From an uncultured Verrucomicrobia subdivision 3 bacterium (GTDB lineage Bacteria > Verrucomicrobiota > Verrucomicrobiia > Limisphaerales > UBA11358): DNA of 38,519 bases. The notes beneath the pieces were generated by a model, which saw only the letters and a program-made list of their open reading frames with translations, did not search any database and was not told where the DNA came from. The translations under genes and the position numbers were made by a program. Each line of letters begins with the position of its first letter. Position 1 is the first letter of the stretch. Shown in pieces: positions 1 through 7,278 of the stretch. Where the stretch lies: assembly GCA_903944085.1 (NCBI GenBank), contig CAJAQO010000113.1, forward strand, positions 1 to 38,519. Direction: 5' to 3'.

Positions 1-555
1 CACCATGCCGGGCGGCGGCGGTTCGGGATACAGACAGCGGTAGCACGGTCCGCCGAGATGCGGCGCGAACACGCTGGCCTGGCCTTCGAAACGGAAAATC
101 GAGCCGTAAACATTCGGCTTCTTGAGCAGCACGCAGGCGTCGTTTGTCAGGTAGCGTGTCGGGAAATTATCCGTGCCGTCCACGACGATGTCGTAAGGGC
201 GGATCAAATCGAGCGCGTTTTCGGACGAGATGCGCGTGTTGTGGATGACAACTTCGCAATGCGGATTGATGCCGTGAATGGTTTCCTTCGCCGACTCGGC
301 TTTCGAGCGGCCGACGTCCGCATCAGTGTGGAGAATCTGGCGTTGCAGATTGGAATAATCCACGGTGTCGAAATCCACGATGCCGATTTTGCCGATGCCG
401 GCGGCGGCGAGATACATGGCGATGGGCGAGCCGAGGCCGCCCGCGCCGATGCACAGCACGCTGGTGCCTTTGATTTTCTTTTGCCCGGCCAGACCGACTT
501 CCGGCAAAATCAAGTGCCGGGAGTAACGACGGATTTCTTCATTATTTAATTCCAT
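1..555 (-). CDS. moeB: MoeB/ThiF-family sulfur-carrier adenylyltransferase, 3' end outside window
   Basis: Adenylates the C-terminal Gly-Gly of a small ubiquitin-like sulfur carrier (MoaD or ThiS type) in molybdopterin or thiamin synthesis; cytosolic. The 185 visible residues start MELNNEEIRRYSRHLILPEVG, the standard opening of MoeB/ThiF proteins. The nucleotide-binding loop GAGGLGSPIAMYLAAAGIG is near residues 38-56, then DFDTVDYSNLQRQ, which carries the Asp and the N-x2-R-Q motif of the ATP site, and DGTDNFPTRYLTND. The final visible segment CYRCLYPEPP has the first Cys-x2-Cys zinc pair. The reading frame is open to base 1, so the C-terminal part, including the catalytic Cys loop and any rhodanese domain, is missing. 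MoeB and ThiF cannot be separated from this half; the neighbours do not decide it. Start chosen at the first ATG, which gives the family's usual N-terminus. Confidence 0.85.
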   Translation of the reverse strand, partial: MELNNEEIRRYSRHLILPEVGLAGQKKIKGTSVLCIGAGGLGSPIAMYLAAAGIGKIGIVDFDTVDYSNLQRQILHTDADVGRSKAESAKETIHGINPHCEVVIHNTRISSENALDLIRPYDIVVDGTDNFPTRYLTNDACVLLKKPNVYGSIFRFEGQASVFAPHLGGPCYRCLYPEPPPPGMV

Positions 556-569
556 AATTCGAGTGGAAC

Positions 570-597
570 ACAATATGGCAGATGCGGAATAAATCAA
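570..597 (-). promoter_or_regulatory. Possible sigma-70-type promoter of the moeB-like gene
   Basis: On the minus strand a TTGATT box (592-597) and a TATTGT box (570-575) are separated by 16 bp, each matching four of six consensus bases. The second box ends 14 bp before the ATG at 555. Box similarity only; no clear Shine-Dalgarno precedes this ATG. Confidence 0.3.
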
Positions 598-635
598 GTC
601 GCACGATTGGAGGGCAGCGTCCGGATTTGGAATGT

Positions 636-679
636 GGCGACGCGTCGCCGCTTTCCGACTGGGAGACATGTCTCCCAGT
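636..679. repeat. Pair of perfect palindromes in the gap between two minus-strand genes
   Basis: Two perfect palindromes lie 8 bp apart: GGCGACGCGTCGCC (636-649) and a 22-bp one at 658-679 whose arm is ACTGGGAGACA. GCTTT and AAAGC flank the second palindrome and extend it as a stem. No T-tract follows on either strand, so it is not a canonical intrinsic terminator. It resembles a REP/BIME-like intergenic element or an mRNA 3'-end stabiliser for the pseudopilin transcript arriving from the right. The rest of 556-773 holds no supportable gene. Confidence 0.5.
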
Positions 680-773
680 TCCAAAGCGGGACCTGTCCGC
701 GCACTCCAGATCAGGACTTTGCCGATCCAACTCCGCATATAGCCAATGACGCGCGGCTGGCAGCGGATTCAAT

Positions 774-1541
774 TTATTGCAGATCGTAAAGAGAATTGTC
801 AGCCGATAAGAATCCCGTGCCGGTCGCCACACTGGCCGCGCCATCGGCATTGCTGGTGTAACACGCCGACCAGGTTTCAGCATGGCCGTCGCAGAAGGCG
901 ACGTTGCAGCGGTTTTGGTGGCGAAAGCCCTGCGTTCCCGCCGCCCGGAGGCCCGAACCACTGCCCCAATCATCGCCGCCGTTGGCCACGTCAGGCCACG
1001 GGGCACGCATGTATTTGTCCGCGCCCGCCGCATACTGACCGTCGCCGAACAAAGCGGTTTTGACCGGGCGATGAACGGCAGAAGTCTTGGCCGGTTGCAG
1101 GCAGGCTTCGCCGTCGCCGTGGCCGAGGTAGCTGGTGTTGTAATTGTAGCCGGTGTAGGGATTGTCCGGAGAATCCGCGCCGCCGGCGAACGACGGGCAT
1201 TGCTGGATTTGGGCGTTGCCCTGGCCTGCCCATAAAATGCCCGGTTTCACACTGGCGTTGCCGTGGTCGTCGTAAAGCACGTTCAAATCCCAGCAATAAA
1301 AATTGCCCGCGTCATCGGCGTATTGGGCGATGGGATAAAAATCGGCGTTGTCATCCACGTAAACGTGCGCGGCGATGGCCATCTGCCGCAGGTTGCTCGC
1401 ACATTGAATGCTCTTGGCTTTCGCCTTGGCTCTGGCCAAAGCCGGCAGGAGCATCGCCGCCAAAATGGCGATGATGGCGATGACGACGAGCAATTCGATG
1501 AGCGTGAATCCCCGTCGCAGAAATGGTCGTTGCCGTTGCAT
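774..1541 (-). CDS. Type II secretion/type IV pseudopilin-like protein with H-x9-DG motif
   Basis: 255 aa. The N-terminus [45 protein letters not shown] is a prepilin leader. Cleavage is expected after Gly11, leaving Phe+1 and Glu+5, followed by the single hydrophobic helix. Near the C-terminus [13 protein letters not shown] has the H-x9-DG motif typical of Planctomycetes/Verrucomicrobia pseudopilin-like proteins. These are probably membrane-anchored, exported proteins of unknown exact role. The ATG overlaps the TGA of the 709-aa gene by one base (TGATG at 1539-1543), implying translational coupling; the frame is open further upstream but that stretch lies antisense-free inside the preceding gene. 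The pair sits downstream of a cobalamin riboswitch, so this protein may help display or export the B12-regulated surface protein. That link is inference. Confidence 0.85.
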   Translation of the reverse strand: MQRQRPFLRRGFTLIELLVVIAIIAILAAMLLPALARAKAKAKSIQCASNLRQMAIAAHVYVDDNADFYPIAQYADDAGNFYCWDLNVLYDDHGNASVKPGILWAGQGNAQIQQCPSFAGGADSPDNPYTGYNYNTSYLGHGDGEACLQPAKTSAVHRPVKTALFGDGQYAAGADKYMRAPWPDVANGGDDWGSGSGLRAAGTQGFRHQNRCNVAFCDGHAETWSACYTSNADGAASVATGTGFLSADNSLYDLQ

Positions 1542-3670
1542 CACGGATTGAGTAGCACCCGGTAAAACGCCTTGCCGGCCGGGGCGTTGGAATCTTGCAA
1601 TGTCACCGGCTGCGCGCCGGTCGGGGCGTTGGTAAAGATGGGCGTCCAGGTTGCCAAATCGGTGGAGCGTTCCAAGATGTGCGCGCAATTCGCCACGGGC
1701 GTGAATTGGAACGCGAAACCGCTCGTGATTTTTTTGAGGCTCAACTGCGGCGGGATGATTTGCGAAACGACGAAGGCCGACAAATTCGTGACGCCCGCGA
1801 CCAGCACCTCGCGGTTCGCCGGATGGAACTGAAACGCCCGCGAAGCCCAGCCTGTGCCGGCCCATTGATACACCCGCAAATCGCCGCCGTTGCCGGCGTA
1901 ATTGCCCCCCGCGCGCAAGCCGATGTCCGCGACATAATTCACGGCATCGGTTCCCGTCATCGGCTTTAAGCTGATTTGATACGCGCTGGACATTTTGCCG
2001 ATGACCGGCGCAAACGCGGAAAACTCGCTCAAGCCCGCCGTGCTGACTTGGGCCACGCCGCTCAGGGAGTCAAAATTAACGGCGATGAGATTCTGACTGG
2101 GATTGCCGGGATTTTGGAAAAACAGATTCGTGATGCCGGCAGCCAGATTGTCCGGCGCGATGGACAGCGCATCGCCGACAACCACCGGATCAACCGCCGC
2201 AATCGCGTCCAAAACCGTGTAAGTGCCCGCGCCGGGCTGCACGCGAACGTATTGAATCCAAGGCAGGCCAGACGCTTTCAAATCAAAGCCCGTGCCGCCG
2301 GCGGCGCCGGAGAATTGGTCCAGCGCGCTGGCGACGGTCTGGCCGGCAAAATTATTTGTGCCAATAAATGGATTGAGCGGTTTCGTGGGATTCATTTGCT
2401 CATCCGTCCACGCATCGTTGGCGTCATCCCAGCGATAAGCGTTTTGCGGAAACAGGGCGGCAACCGGGTTGTAGGCAAACCAATTGGTGCCGTCCTGGCT
2501 GACGGAAACAAGGGTCGGATGACCGCCGGGCGCACTGTTTAACACGGCGGCGTTCAGATCGGTTGCGTCACTGACGGCGCCGCCGGAGTAGCCCGACGCG
2601 GTGAAAAATGAATTGCCATAAACAATCAGGTCAATGCCGTAAGGATTGTTCGGGTCATCATAAATTTTGCGGCCCAGATTGACCGTGATCTGCCCGCCGC
2701 TGCTGATTTCCGTAATCAGTTTGCTGCCGTCCGGCGCGACGTTGAACGGCGCTTCCACGATTTTTACCCGATGCGCATTGGTGCCGGCATTGATGAATTT
2801 CAAAGTCGGCCGGCCCAGCACGGCCGTCGGGTCGTCATACGGACTGCGGGTGTAAACATTGTTCGTGCTGACAATTTGCACCGCGAAATCATTTGGGTTG
2901 CCAACATAGGCCGTGTAAGTGCCGGCGGGCGATGGCGGCGCTTGCTCGTCGTTGTTGAAGGCGTTGTAGGCCGCATCATTCGTGTTGGAATCGTAACCGG
3001 CCGCCGCCACGGAAAATCCGATCCATGAACCATTCGTCACCGGCAAATCGTCAATGCCGAAGTTGGCATATGCCCACTGGCCATGGTTGTAGGTGTTTGG
3101 ATCGAAATACGGACTAGCTCCGCGGTTCGGCGAATTGGTAAAACCGCCGCCGTCGCCCAGCTCGGTCCAGATCTGCCAATACGGACCATTGTAATCGCTG
3201 CTCCAAAACAAATCACCGGCGTTCAAAGGATAAGTTGCGTCTGGATTCAGGCTGGGATTGGTCAAAATGCCATTGGTGAAAGTATTCGCGAGATTCGTAA
3301 CGGTTCCATCCGCGACACCGCTGAGTCCGCTGCCATCGAGATTGAACCCGATGGCCTGAATGCCGGTGCCCAAAAACGGGTCGGCGGTTTCCACCGTATA
3401 AAGCTGCGGATTTGCCGCCACGATGGCATTGAACATCTGCGTGCCCGTGGCCGAACCGTTGAAACGGTAGCCCCACACGAGCGTTTTGTTCGCGACCGGC
3501 GCGGGCACGGTGGTGCCGTTGAACACTTCCGGCGAGTTCCATTCAATGACCAGCGCGGCGCGATTGGTGCCGGAGCCGGTCCACAGCGGAATGTCATCCA
3601 GCGAAATCGCCGATGATTTGGAGACAAGAATCCAGCCGGCCAATGCCAGCGCGAAACGAACTTTTTTCAT
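1541..3670 (-). CDS. Secreted surface protein under cobalamin riboswitch control, unassigned family
   Basis: 709 aa, beginning with a Sec signal peptide ([21 protein letters not shown]). I do not recognise a named family with certainty. The first ~200 residues ([19 protein letters not shown]..., then [20 protein letters not shown]) resemble a domain I recall from extracellular proteins of Planctomycetes and Verrucomicrobia. The middle (about 270-500) has an all-beta look with [14 protein letters not shown] and LIVYGNSFF. The last ~60 residues ([15 protein letters not shown]...FYRVLLNP) are the C-terminal module common to secreted verrucomicrobial proteins. No TonB-dependent-receptor barrel and no BtuF/BtuG signature is seen. 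The riboswitch at 3895-4035 points to expression under low cobalamin, so a role in capturing or processing corrinoids at the surface is plausible but unproven. Confidence 0.8.
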   Translation of the reverse strand: MKKVRFALALAGWILVSKSSAISLDDIPLWTGSGTNRAALVIEWNSPEVFNGTTVPAPVANKTLVWGYRFNGSATGTQMFNAIVAANPQLYTVETADPFLGTGIQAIGFNLDGSGLSGVADGTVTNLANTFTNGILTNPSLNPDATYPLNAGDLFWSSDYNGPYWQIWTELGDGGGFTNSPNRGASPYFDPNTYNHGQWAYANFGIDDLPVTNGSWIGFSVAAAGYDSNTNDAAYNAFNNDEQAPPSPAGTYTAYVGNPNDFAVQIVSTNNVYTRSPYDDPTAVLGRPTLKFINAGTNAHRVKIVEAPFNVAPDGSKLITEISSGGQITVNLGRKIYDDPNNPYGIDLIVYGNSFFTASGYSGGAVSDATDLNAAVLNSAPGGHPTLVSVSQDGTNWFAYNPVAALFPQNAYRWDDANDAWTDEQMNPTKPLNPFIGTNNFAGQTVASALDQFSGAAGGTGFDLKASGLPWIQYVRVQPGAGTYTVLDAIAAVDPVVVGDALSIAPDNLAAGITNLFFQNPGNPSQNLIAVNFDSLSGVAQVSTAGLSEFSAFAPVIGKMSSAYQISLKPMTGTDAVNYVADIGLRAGGNYAGNGGDLRVYQWAGTGWASRAFQFHPANREVLVAGVTNLSAFVVSQIIPPQLSLKKITSGFAFQFTPVANCAHILERSTDLATWTPIFTNAPTGAQPVTLQDSNAPAGKAFYRVLLNP

Positions 3671-3731
3671 TATGCTGATCTTTCAATTTTGTTCGGTGGA
3701 TAAAATTCACGGAACGTTTTTTTGCGATTGA

Positions 3732-3844
3732 GAGACCAGCGCGAGGCAGGGAGATTTTGAAAATAAAAAAACCTCCAGCTTCGCAAACGAGGAATGGAGG
3801 AAATTCGACGAGCCGCCCAAAAACAGTTTGGACGGACTGGTCTC
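3732..3844 (-). promoter_or_regulatory. Possible long-range alternative helix around the riboswitch terminator
   Basis: In the minus-strand transcript GAGACCAG (3844-3837) and CTGGTCTC (3739-3732) are exact complements lying either side of the terminator hairpin. Pairing would enclose the terminator rather than disrupt it, so its role in the switch is uncertain; it could be part of the expression platform or chance. Confidence 0.3.
3762..3800 (-). terminator. Rho-independent terminator in the riboswitch expression platform
   Basis: On the minus strand CCTCCA (3800-3795) pairs with TGGAGG (3777-3772), immediately followed by a run of seven T then ATTTT (3771-3760). It lies about 90 bp after the B12 box and about 90 bp before the ATG at 3670, the expected place for a transcription-terminating expression platform. 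Confidence 0.75.
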
Positions 3845-3866
3845 ATCCTTCTCTTTGCGGAGAAGT

Positions 3867-3887
3867 CGGCCGGGAAATTCCCGGCCG
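3867..3887 (-). promoter_or_regulatory. Hairpin just after the B12 box (candidate kissing-loop partner)
   Basis: CGGCCGGGA and TCCCGGCCG form a 9-bp stem with a very small loop, 18 bases downstream of the B12 box. Cobalamin riboswitches use a hairpin at this position to kiss loop L5; that this one does so is inferred from position. Confidence 0.45.
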
Positions 3888-3894
3888 CGACGAG

Positions 3895-4035
3895 CACAAT
3901 CAAACCGGTATCCTGACTTCGGCCTCAAACCTCACTCCCGCCTTCCCCAACTTTCGCTTGGTGGCATTGGGAGTTTGTAGCCGTTACAGTGGCGCAACCG
4001 TCCCGGATTCACACCGGGTTCCCAGACATTTGACT
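3895..4035 (-). promoter_or_regulatory. Cobalamin (B12) riboswitch aptamer
   Basis: The minus strand carries the conserved core CCGGTGTGAATCCGGGACGG (4017-3998), then GCGCCACTGTAA (3995-3984). The B12 box AGTCAGGATACCGG follows at 3918-3905. The order, spacing and sequences match the adenosyl-/methylcobalamin riboswitch family. A terminator follows at 3762-3800 and the next gene is the 709-aa secreted protein, so cobalamin binding should favour termination and lower expression of that protein and the coupled pseudopilin. A GGCGGAAGCG hairpin at 4043-4062 lies at the 5' side. The promoter is presumably in about 4065-4125. The divergent malate dehydrogenase lies on the other strand and is not controlled by this element. 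Confidence 0.93.
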
Positions 4036-4133
4036 GCGATGGTGGCGGAAACGCTTCCGCCAGTTTCAAAGAACGGTTCTTTTTTACGACAAAATAAATT
4101 TAAACCAAGACAATTTTTGCCAACGCGGAATAC

Positions 4134-4162
4134 TTGCATCAAAACGCCAATAAATTCATACT
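4134..4162 (+). promoter_or_regulatory. Possible promoter of malate dehydrogenase
   Basis: TTGCAT (4134-4139), a 17-bp spacer and CATACT (4157-4162) precede the ATG at 4181. Weak consensus match. No Shine-Dalgarno is visible in the short leader. Confidence 0.3.
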
Positions 4163-4180
4163 GGGCCACCAAAATATTTT

Positions 4181-5176
4181 ATGAGCAAAACTCCCATTCG
4201 CGTAGCCATCACCGGCGCGGCCGGCCAAATCGGTTATTCCCTCCTCTTCCGCATCGCCTCGGGCGCGGCCTTTGGCCCGGACCAACCGGTCATTCTTCAC
4301 CTGATCGAAATCCCCGACGAAAAAGCCATGGCGGCGCTGCAGGGCGTCTGCATGGAGCTCGACGATTGCGCGTTCCCGCTGCTCAAAGGCACCGTGCCGA
4401 CCTCCAGCCTCGACGAAGGTTTCAAAGGCGTGAACTGGGCGCTGCTCGTCGGCGCCGTGCCGCGCAAGGCCGGCATGGAGCGCAAAGATTTGCTCGGCAT
4501 CAACGGCAAGATTTTCACCGGCCAGGGCAACGCCATCGCCAAGCACGCCGCGAGCGATATTCGCGTGCTCGTCGTCGGCAACCCGTGCAACACCAATTCG
4601 CTTATCGCTGCGAACAACGCGCCCGGCGTGCCGAAGAACCGTTTCTTCGCCATGACCGCGCTGGACGAAAACCGCGCCAAGACGCAGCTCGCGCAAAAAG
4701 CCAGCGTGGATGTCACCGCCGTCACCAACCTCGCCATCTGGGGCAACCACAGCGCCACGATGTATCCGGATTTCTTCAACACGAAGATCAACGGCCGGCT
4801 CGTGCCGGAAGTCATCAGCCACCGCGAATGGCTGGAAAAAGATTTCATCACCACCGTGCAGCAGCGCGGCGCGGCCATCATTAAAGCGCGCGGTTTGAGC
4901 AGCGCCGCCAGCGCCGCCAACGCGGCATGCAACACCGTTTGCAAGCTCTCGCACCCGACGCCCGCCGGCGATTGGTTCAGCGTGGGCGTGCATTCCGACG
5001 GCAGCTACGGCATCGAGAAGGGTTTGATCTTCAGCTATCCGATCCGCAGCAACGGCACGGATTTTGAAATCGTCCAGGGCGTGCCACTCAACGATTTCAG
5101 CAAGGCTAAAATCGCCGTGACCGAAAATGAATTGAAAGAAGAGAAGTCGCTCGTCGCGGATTTGCTGCCGAAATAA
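4181..5176 (+). CDS. mdh: Malate dehydrogenase (NAD-dependent)
   Basis: Interconverts malate and oxaloacetate in the TCA cycle; cytosolic. The 331 aa match the cytosolic/plant-type MDH length. The Rossmann loop GAAGQIGY is at 12-19 and the mobile loop [12 protein letters not shown] at 94-105 carries the substrate-binding arginines. NPCNTN is at 134-139. LDENRAK holds the catalytic-pair Asp162 and Arg165, and the catalytic His190 lies in WGNHS. Nothing is missing. The gene is monocistronic, divergent from the riboswitch unit and followed by about 370 bp without a convincing gene. A long open frame on the opposite strand over this gene is only an antisense shadow. Confidence 0.96.
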   Translation: MSKTPIRVAITGAAGQIGYSLLFRIASGAAFGPDQPVILHLIEIPDEKAMAALQGVCMELDDCAFPLLKGTVPTSSLDEGFKGVNWALLVGAVPRKAGMERKDLLGINGKIFTGQGNAIAKHAASDIRVLVVGNPCNTNSLIAANNAPGVPKNRFFAMTALDENRAKTQLAQKASVDVTAVTNLAIWGNHSATMYPDFFNTKINGRLVPEVISHREWLEKDFITTVQQRGAAIIKARGLSSAASAANAACNTVCKLSHPTPAGDWFSVGVHSDGSYGIEKGLIFSYPIRSNGTDFEIVQGVPLNDFSKAKIAVTENELKEEKSLVADLLPK

Positions 5177-5549
5177 ATCCCGACCAGCGCCGGCCGGCTC
5201 AAAGGCGAGCGACCCGACTCGGAAAAAGCCGGTCGCGTTGGTGGCGGCCTGGCCGCTGGCCTGCACCGTGGCGGTGCGGTGGATGTCCTGATCAATGGGG
5301 CCGCTAGTTTTTGATAATTCACCGACTGCACCGGCACGTTGTCGTCAATCGCGCACGCCGCCGCCGTGATTGTTGACGCAAATCAGCGCGAAGTTTTTGC
5401 CTGGCCGCGCCGCCACCGCCGCCGGGACAAAATAAACTCCGATAACCAGCACCAGGGCAAAAGCAATCCTCCTCATCGTCTTGCTCATGCTCATCCTCAA
5501 AATAAAGCACGAAGATGACGACGAGAAAAACGGGCTGCGGAACGACGTT
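5177..5549. other. Intergenic stretch between mdh and the FAD oxidoreductase, with gene remnants
   Basis: About 370 bp without a confident gene. It contains GC-rich inverted repeats (for example CACCG-TGG-CGGTG around 5265-5280) but no clear T-tract terminator. On the minus strand a 49-codon frame with a signal-peptide-like start (5345-5494) is followed, in shifting frames, by protein-like text such as DNVPVQSVNYQKLAAPL and QASGQAATNATGFFRVGS. The second resembles the ends of secreted verrucomicrobial proteins. A decayed secreted-protein gene is possible. Confidence 0.4.
5345..5494 (-). CDS. Small signal-peptide-bearing ORF or gene remnant
   Basis: 49 codons. MSMSKTMRRIAFALVLVIGV then YFVPAAVAARPGKN looks like a complete Sec signal peptide with an A-x-A site, followed by only about 20 residues (NFALICVNNHGGGVRD). 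ATG codons also lie two and six codons further in. The mature part is too short to classify, and similar-looking text continues past the stop in another frame, so a truncated or frameshifted secreted-protein gene is as likely as a real small protein. Confidence 0.25.
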   Translation of the reverse strand: MSMSKTMRRIAFALVLVIGVYFVPAAVAARPGKNFALICVNNHGGGVRD

Positions 5550-7277
5550 TCATTGCATCGCTGAATTTTCCGGCCATTCCAGCCGCACGCCATCGGCGCG
5601 CAACCGTTTTTGGAAATCGCCGAGCAATTCGGATTTTTGGCGCACTTCGCGCGGTGATTTTTTTTGCGCGACGCAAAACGCGGCGAGCGATCCAACCGCC
5701 TCGCCAATGTTCCATTCAATCGGATGCAGGCGGAAACAGCCGTTGGTGAGATGCGTCACGCCGATATTTTTGCACGCCGGCAGCAGATTTTCCACCCGGC
5801 GCGGAAGCAGCGCGCCGAGTGGGATTTGAAACGGTAGCGTGCCGCCAAAATGCGCGTGGTCGCCGCGCGTGGTGATGTGCAGATCCATCGCGTAGTGTCC
5901 GATACCGACGGAATCGGCGAATGGCGTCGCGCGCATAGCCTCTTTTTTTAGGCCAGTCTCCGCCGTGCGCGCGGCGAGCGTGACGTGCTGTTCCAGCACG
6001 GTGAACTCCGCCTTGATGCGCCGACCTTCGCGGATGTAGGGATATTTCGCGAGTCCGTCGCTGGTGCCCACGATGTCCGGACGCAAACGCAAGCCGGTCC
6101 AACCTGCCCCGCCGTCTGGGCGCGGTGCCTCCGTTTGCAGCCAGTAAAACAACGACAGACTCATCTGTTTGGCGCGCTCGATGTGTTTTTTGGCCTCGGC
6201 TTCGCGCACGTCGCAAATCCGGCCGAACGAATAATCATTTTGCGGCCAATTCACGAGGCTCACGTCGCCGCGATAAAATCCCGGCTGGAACAAATCGCGG
6301 TCGGCGATGCGACGGTAGGTCCAGAAACCTCTGCGCGCTGCGGGGTCAAATCCGATTTTTTGGGAATCGCGTTCTTCAAACGTCAGGACGTGATAATTTT
6401 TTTGCTCGCTGGTGGTCATCGTTAACGCGCGCCAGTAATCATAGTCGCGCGGCTGCTCAATGGGGTGGTCTTCGCCCGCGAGATAATCCATCGCGAAGCA
6501 CATCGTGAAGCCTTGCAAATTGTCCGGCTCGGCGCGCGCTTTTGCGTGCGGCTCGGCGGTTTCTGATTGGGCCTCGGCTCCGATGGCGTATTCCGTTTTC
6601 GTCAGCGGCAACAAATCGCCTTGTTCCGTGGCATCGGCAAAAAATGGCGCGCGCAAAATGATTTCGTGTCCGGACTCCAAATCCAAAACTTCGATGGCTT
6701 CGACGCGGTCGCCGTGGGTCGCGGCGGAAACCGGTTGGTGCCGCAGCAAAATTCTGATCTGCCCGTTGCCGAGAAACGGCGCGAGCATTTCGTAAAGCAC
6801 GGCCAGCGCCACGCGCGGGTCGCCGCCAATGCGCGTCACCCAGGAATTGCCGGGATTCAAAAATTTGTCGGCGCGGGCTTTTTCGGTCAGCGGATAATTG
6901 CGGCGGTAAAACTCGCGGATGCCCGTGCGAAATTGTTGATAGCTGGCGGTGCCACCAAAAGTTTCAATCCACTTGTTTTCATCCGGCGGCACGGCCTGCT
7001 GAGTGATTTGTCCGCCAATCCAGTCCGTTTCTTCGGTGACAATGACGTTCAAGCCGTTACGCGCGGCCGCCAGCGCCGCCGCACAGCCGCCCAAACCGCC
7101 GCCAATAATAACGAGATCGGTGGAAAATTCCCGTGCGCGCGGCGGCCGCGAATGACCGGCCACAGCGATTTTTTCGTTTGCGCTGACACACGCCGGCGCG
7201 GCGAGAATCAGCGGAACGGTGAGGCCAATGCCTTTTAAAAAATCGCGCCGGGCGATTTTGTTTTTTTGTTTTTTCAT
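5550..7277 (-). CDS. Tat-exported FAD-dependent oxidoreductase (FAD_oxidored family)
   Basis: 575 aa. A twin-arginine signal occupies the N-terminus (ARRDFLKGIGLTVPLILAAPACVSA, RR at 10-11), so the protein should be folded with its cofactor and exported. The dinucleotide-binding loop is GGGLGG at 59-64, followed about 18 residues later by an acidic TEE. DWIGGQITQQAVPPDE and ATEQGDLLPLT are typical of the FAD-dependent oxidoreductases (Pfam PF12831 type) abundant in Planctomycetes and Verrucomicrobia, often near sugar-degradation genes. The substrate is unknown. It is the last gene of a four-gene minus-strand unit; its ATG comes 1 bp after the stop of the DUF5009-type gene, so co-expression is near certain. 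Oxidation of a sugar or sugar acid in the periplasm is inferred from the neighbours. Confidence 0.85.
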   Translation of the reverse strand: MKKQKNKIARRDFLKGIGLTVPLILAAPACVSANEKIAVAGHSRPPRAREFSTDLVIIGGGLGGCAAALAAARNGLNVIVTEETDWIGGQITQQAVPPDENKWIETFGGTASYQQFRTGIREFYRRNYPLTEKARADKFLNPGNSWVTRIGGDPRVALAVLYEMLAPFLGNGQIRILLRHQPVSAATHGDRVEAIEVLDLESGHEIILRAPFFADATEQGDLLPLTKTEYAIGAEAQSETAEPHAKARAEPDNLQGFTMCFAMDYLAGEDHPIEQPRDYDYWRALTMTTSEQKNYHVLTFEERDSQKIGFDPAARRGFWTYRRIADRDLFQPGFYRGDVSLVNWPQNDYSFGRICDVREAEAKKHIERAKQMSLSLFYWLQTEAPRPDGGAGWTGLRLRPDIVGTSDGLAKYPYIREGRRIKAEFTVLEQHVTLAARTAETGLKKEAMRATPFADSVGIGHYAMDLHITTRGDHAHFGGTLPFQIPLGALLPRRVENLLPACKNIGVTHLTNGCFRLHPIEWNIGEAVGSLAAFCVAQKKSPREVRQKSELLGDFQKRLRADGVRLEWPENSAMQ

Positions 7278-7278
7278 T

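Noticed and set aside
1542-1865. Longer start for the first pseudopilin up to 1865
   Set aside because: A prepilin leader must sit just before the hydrophobic helix, which requires the start at 1541.
3895-4180. Cobalamin control of malate dehydrogenase
   Set aside because: The aptamer and terminator are oriented on the minus strand and would only act on the transcript toward 3670.
3757-4884. 375-codon plus-strand frame covering the riboswitch and the start of mdh
   Set aside because: Out of frame with mdh, low-complexity Arg/Gln-rich text, and it crosses a structured RNA element on the other strand.
4139-5266. 375-codon minus-strand frame over mdh
   Set aside because: Antisense shadow; mdh on the plus strand has full catalytic motifs.
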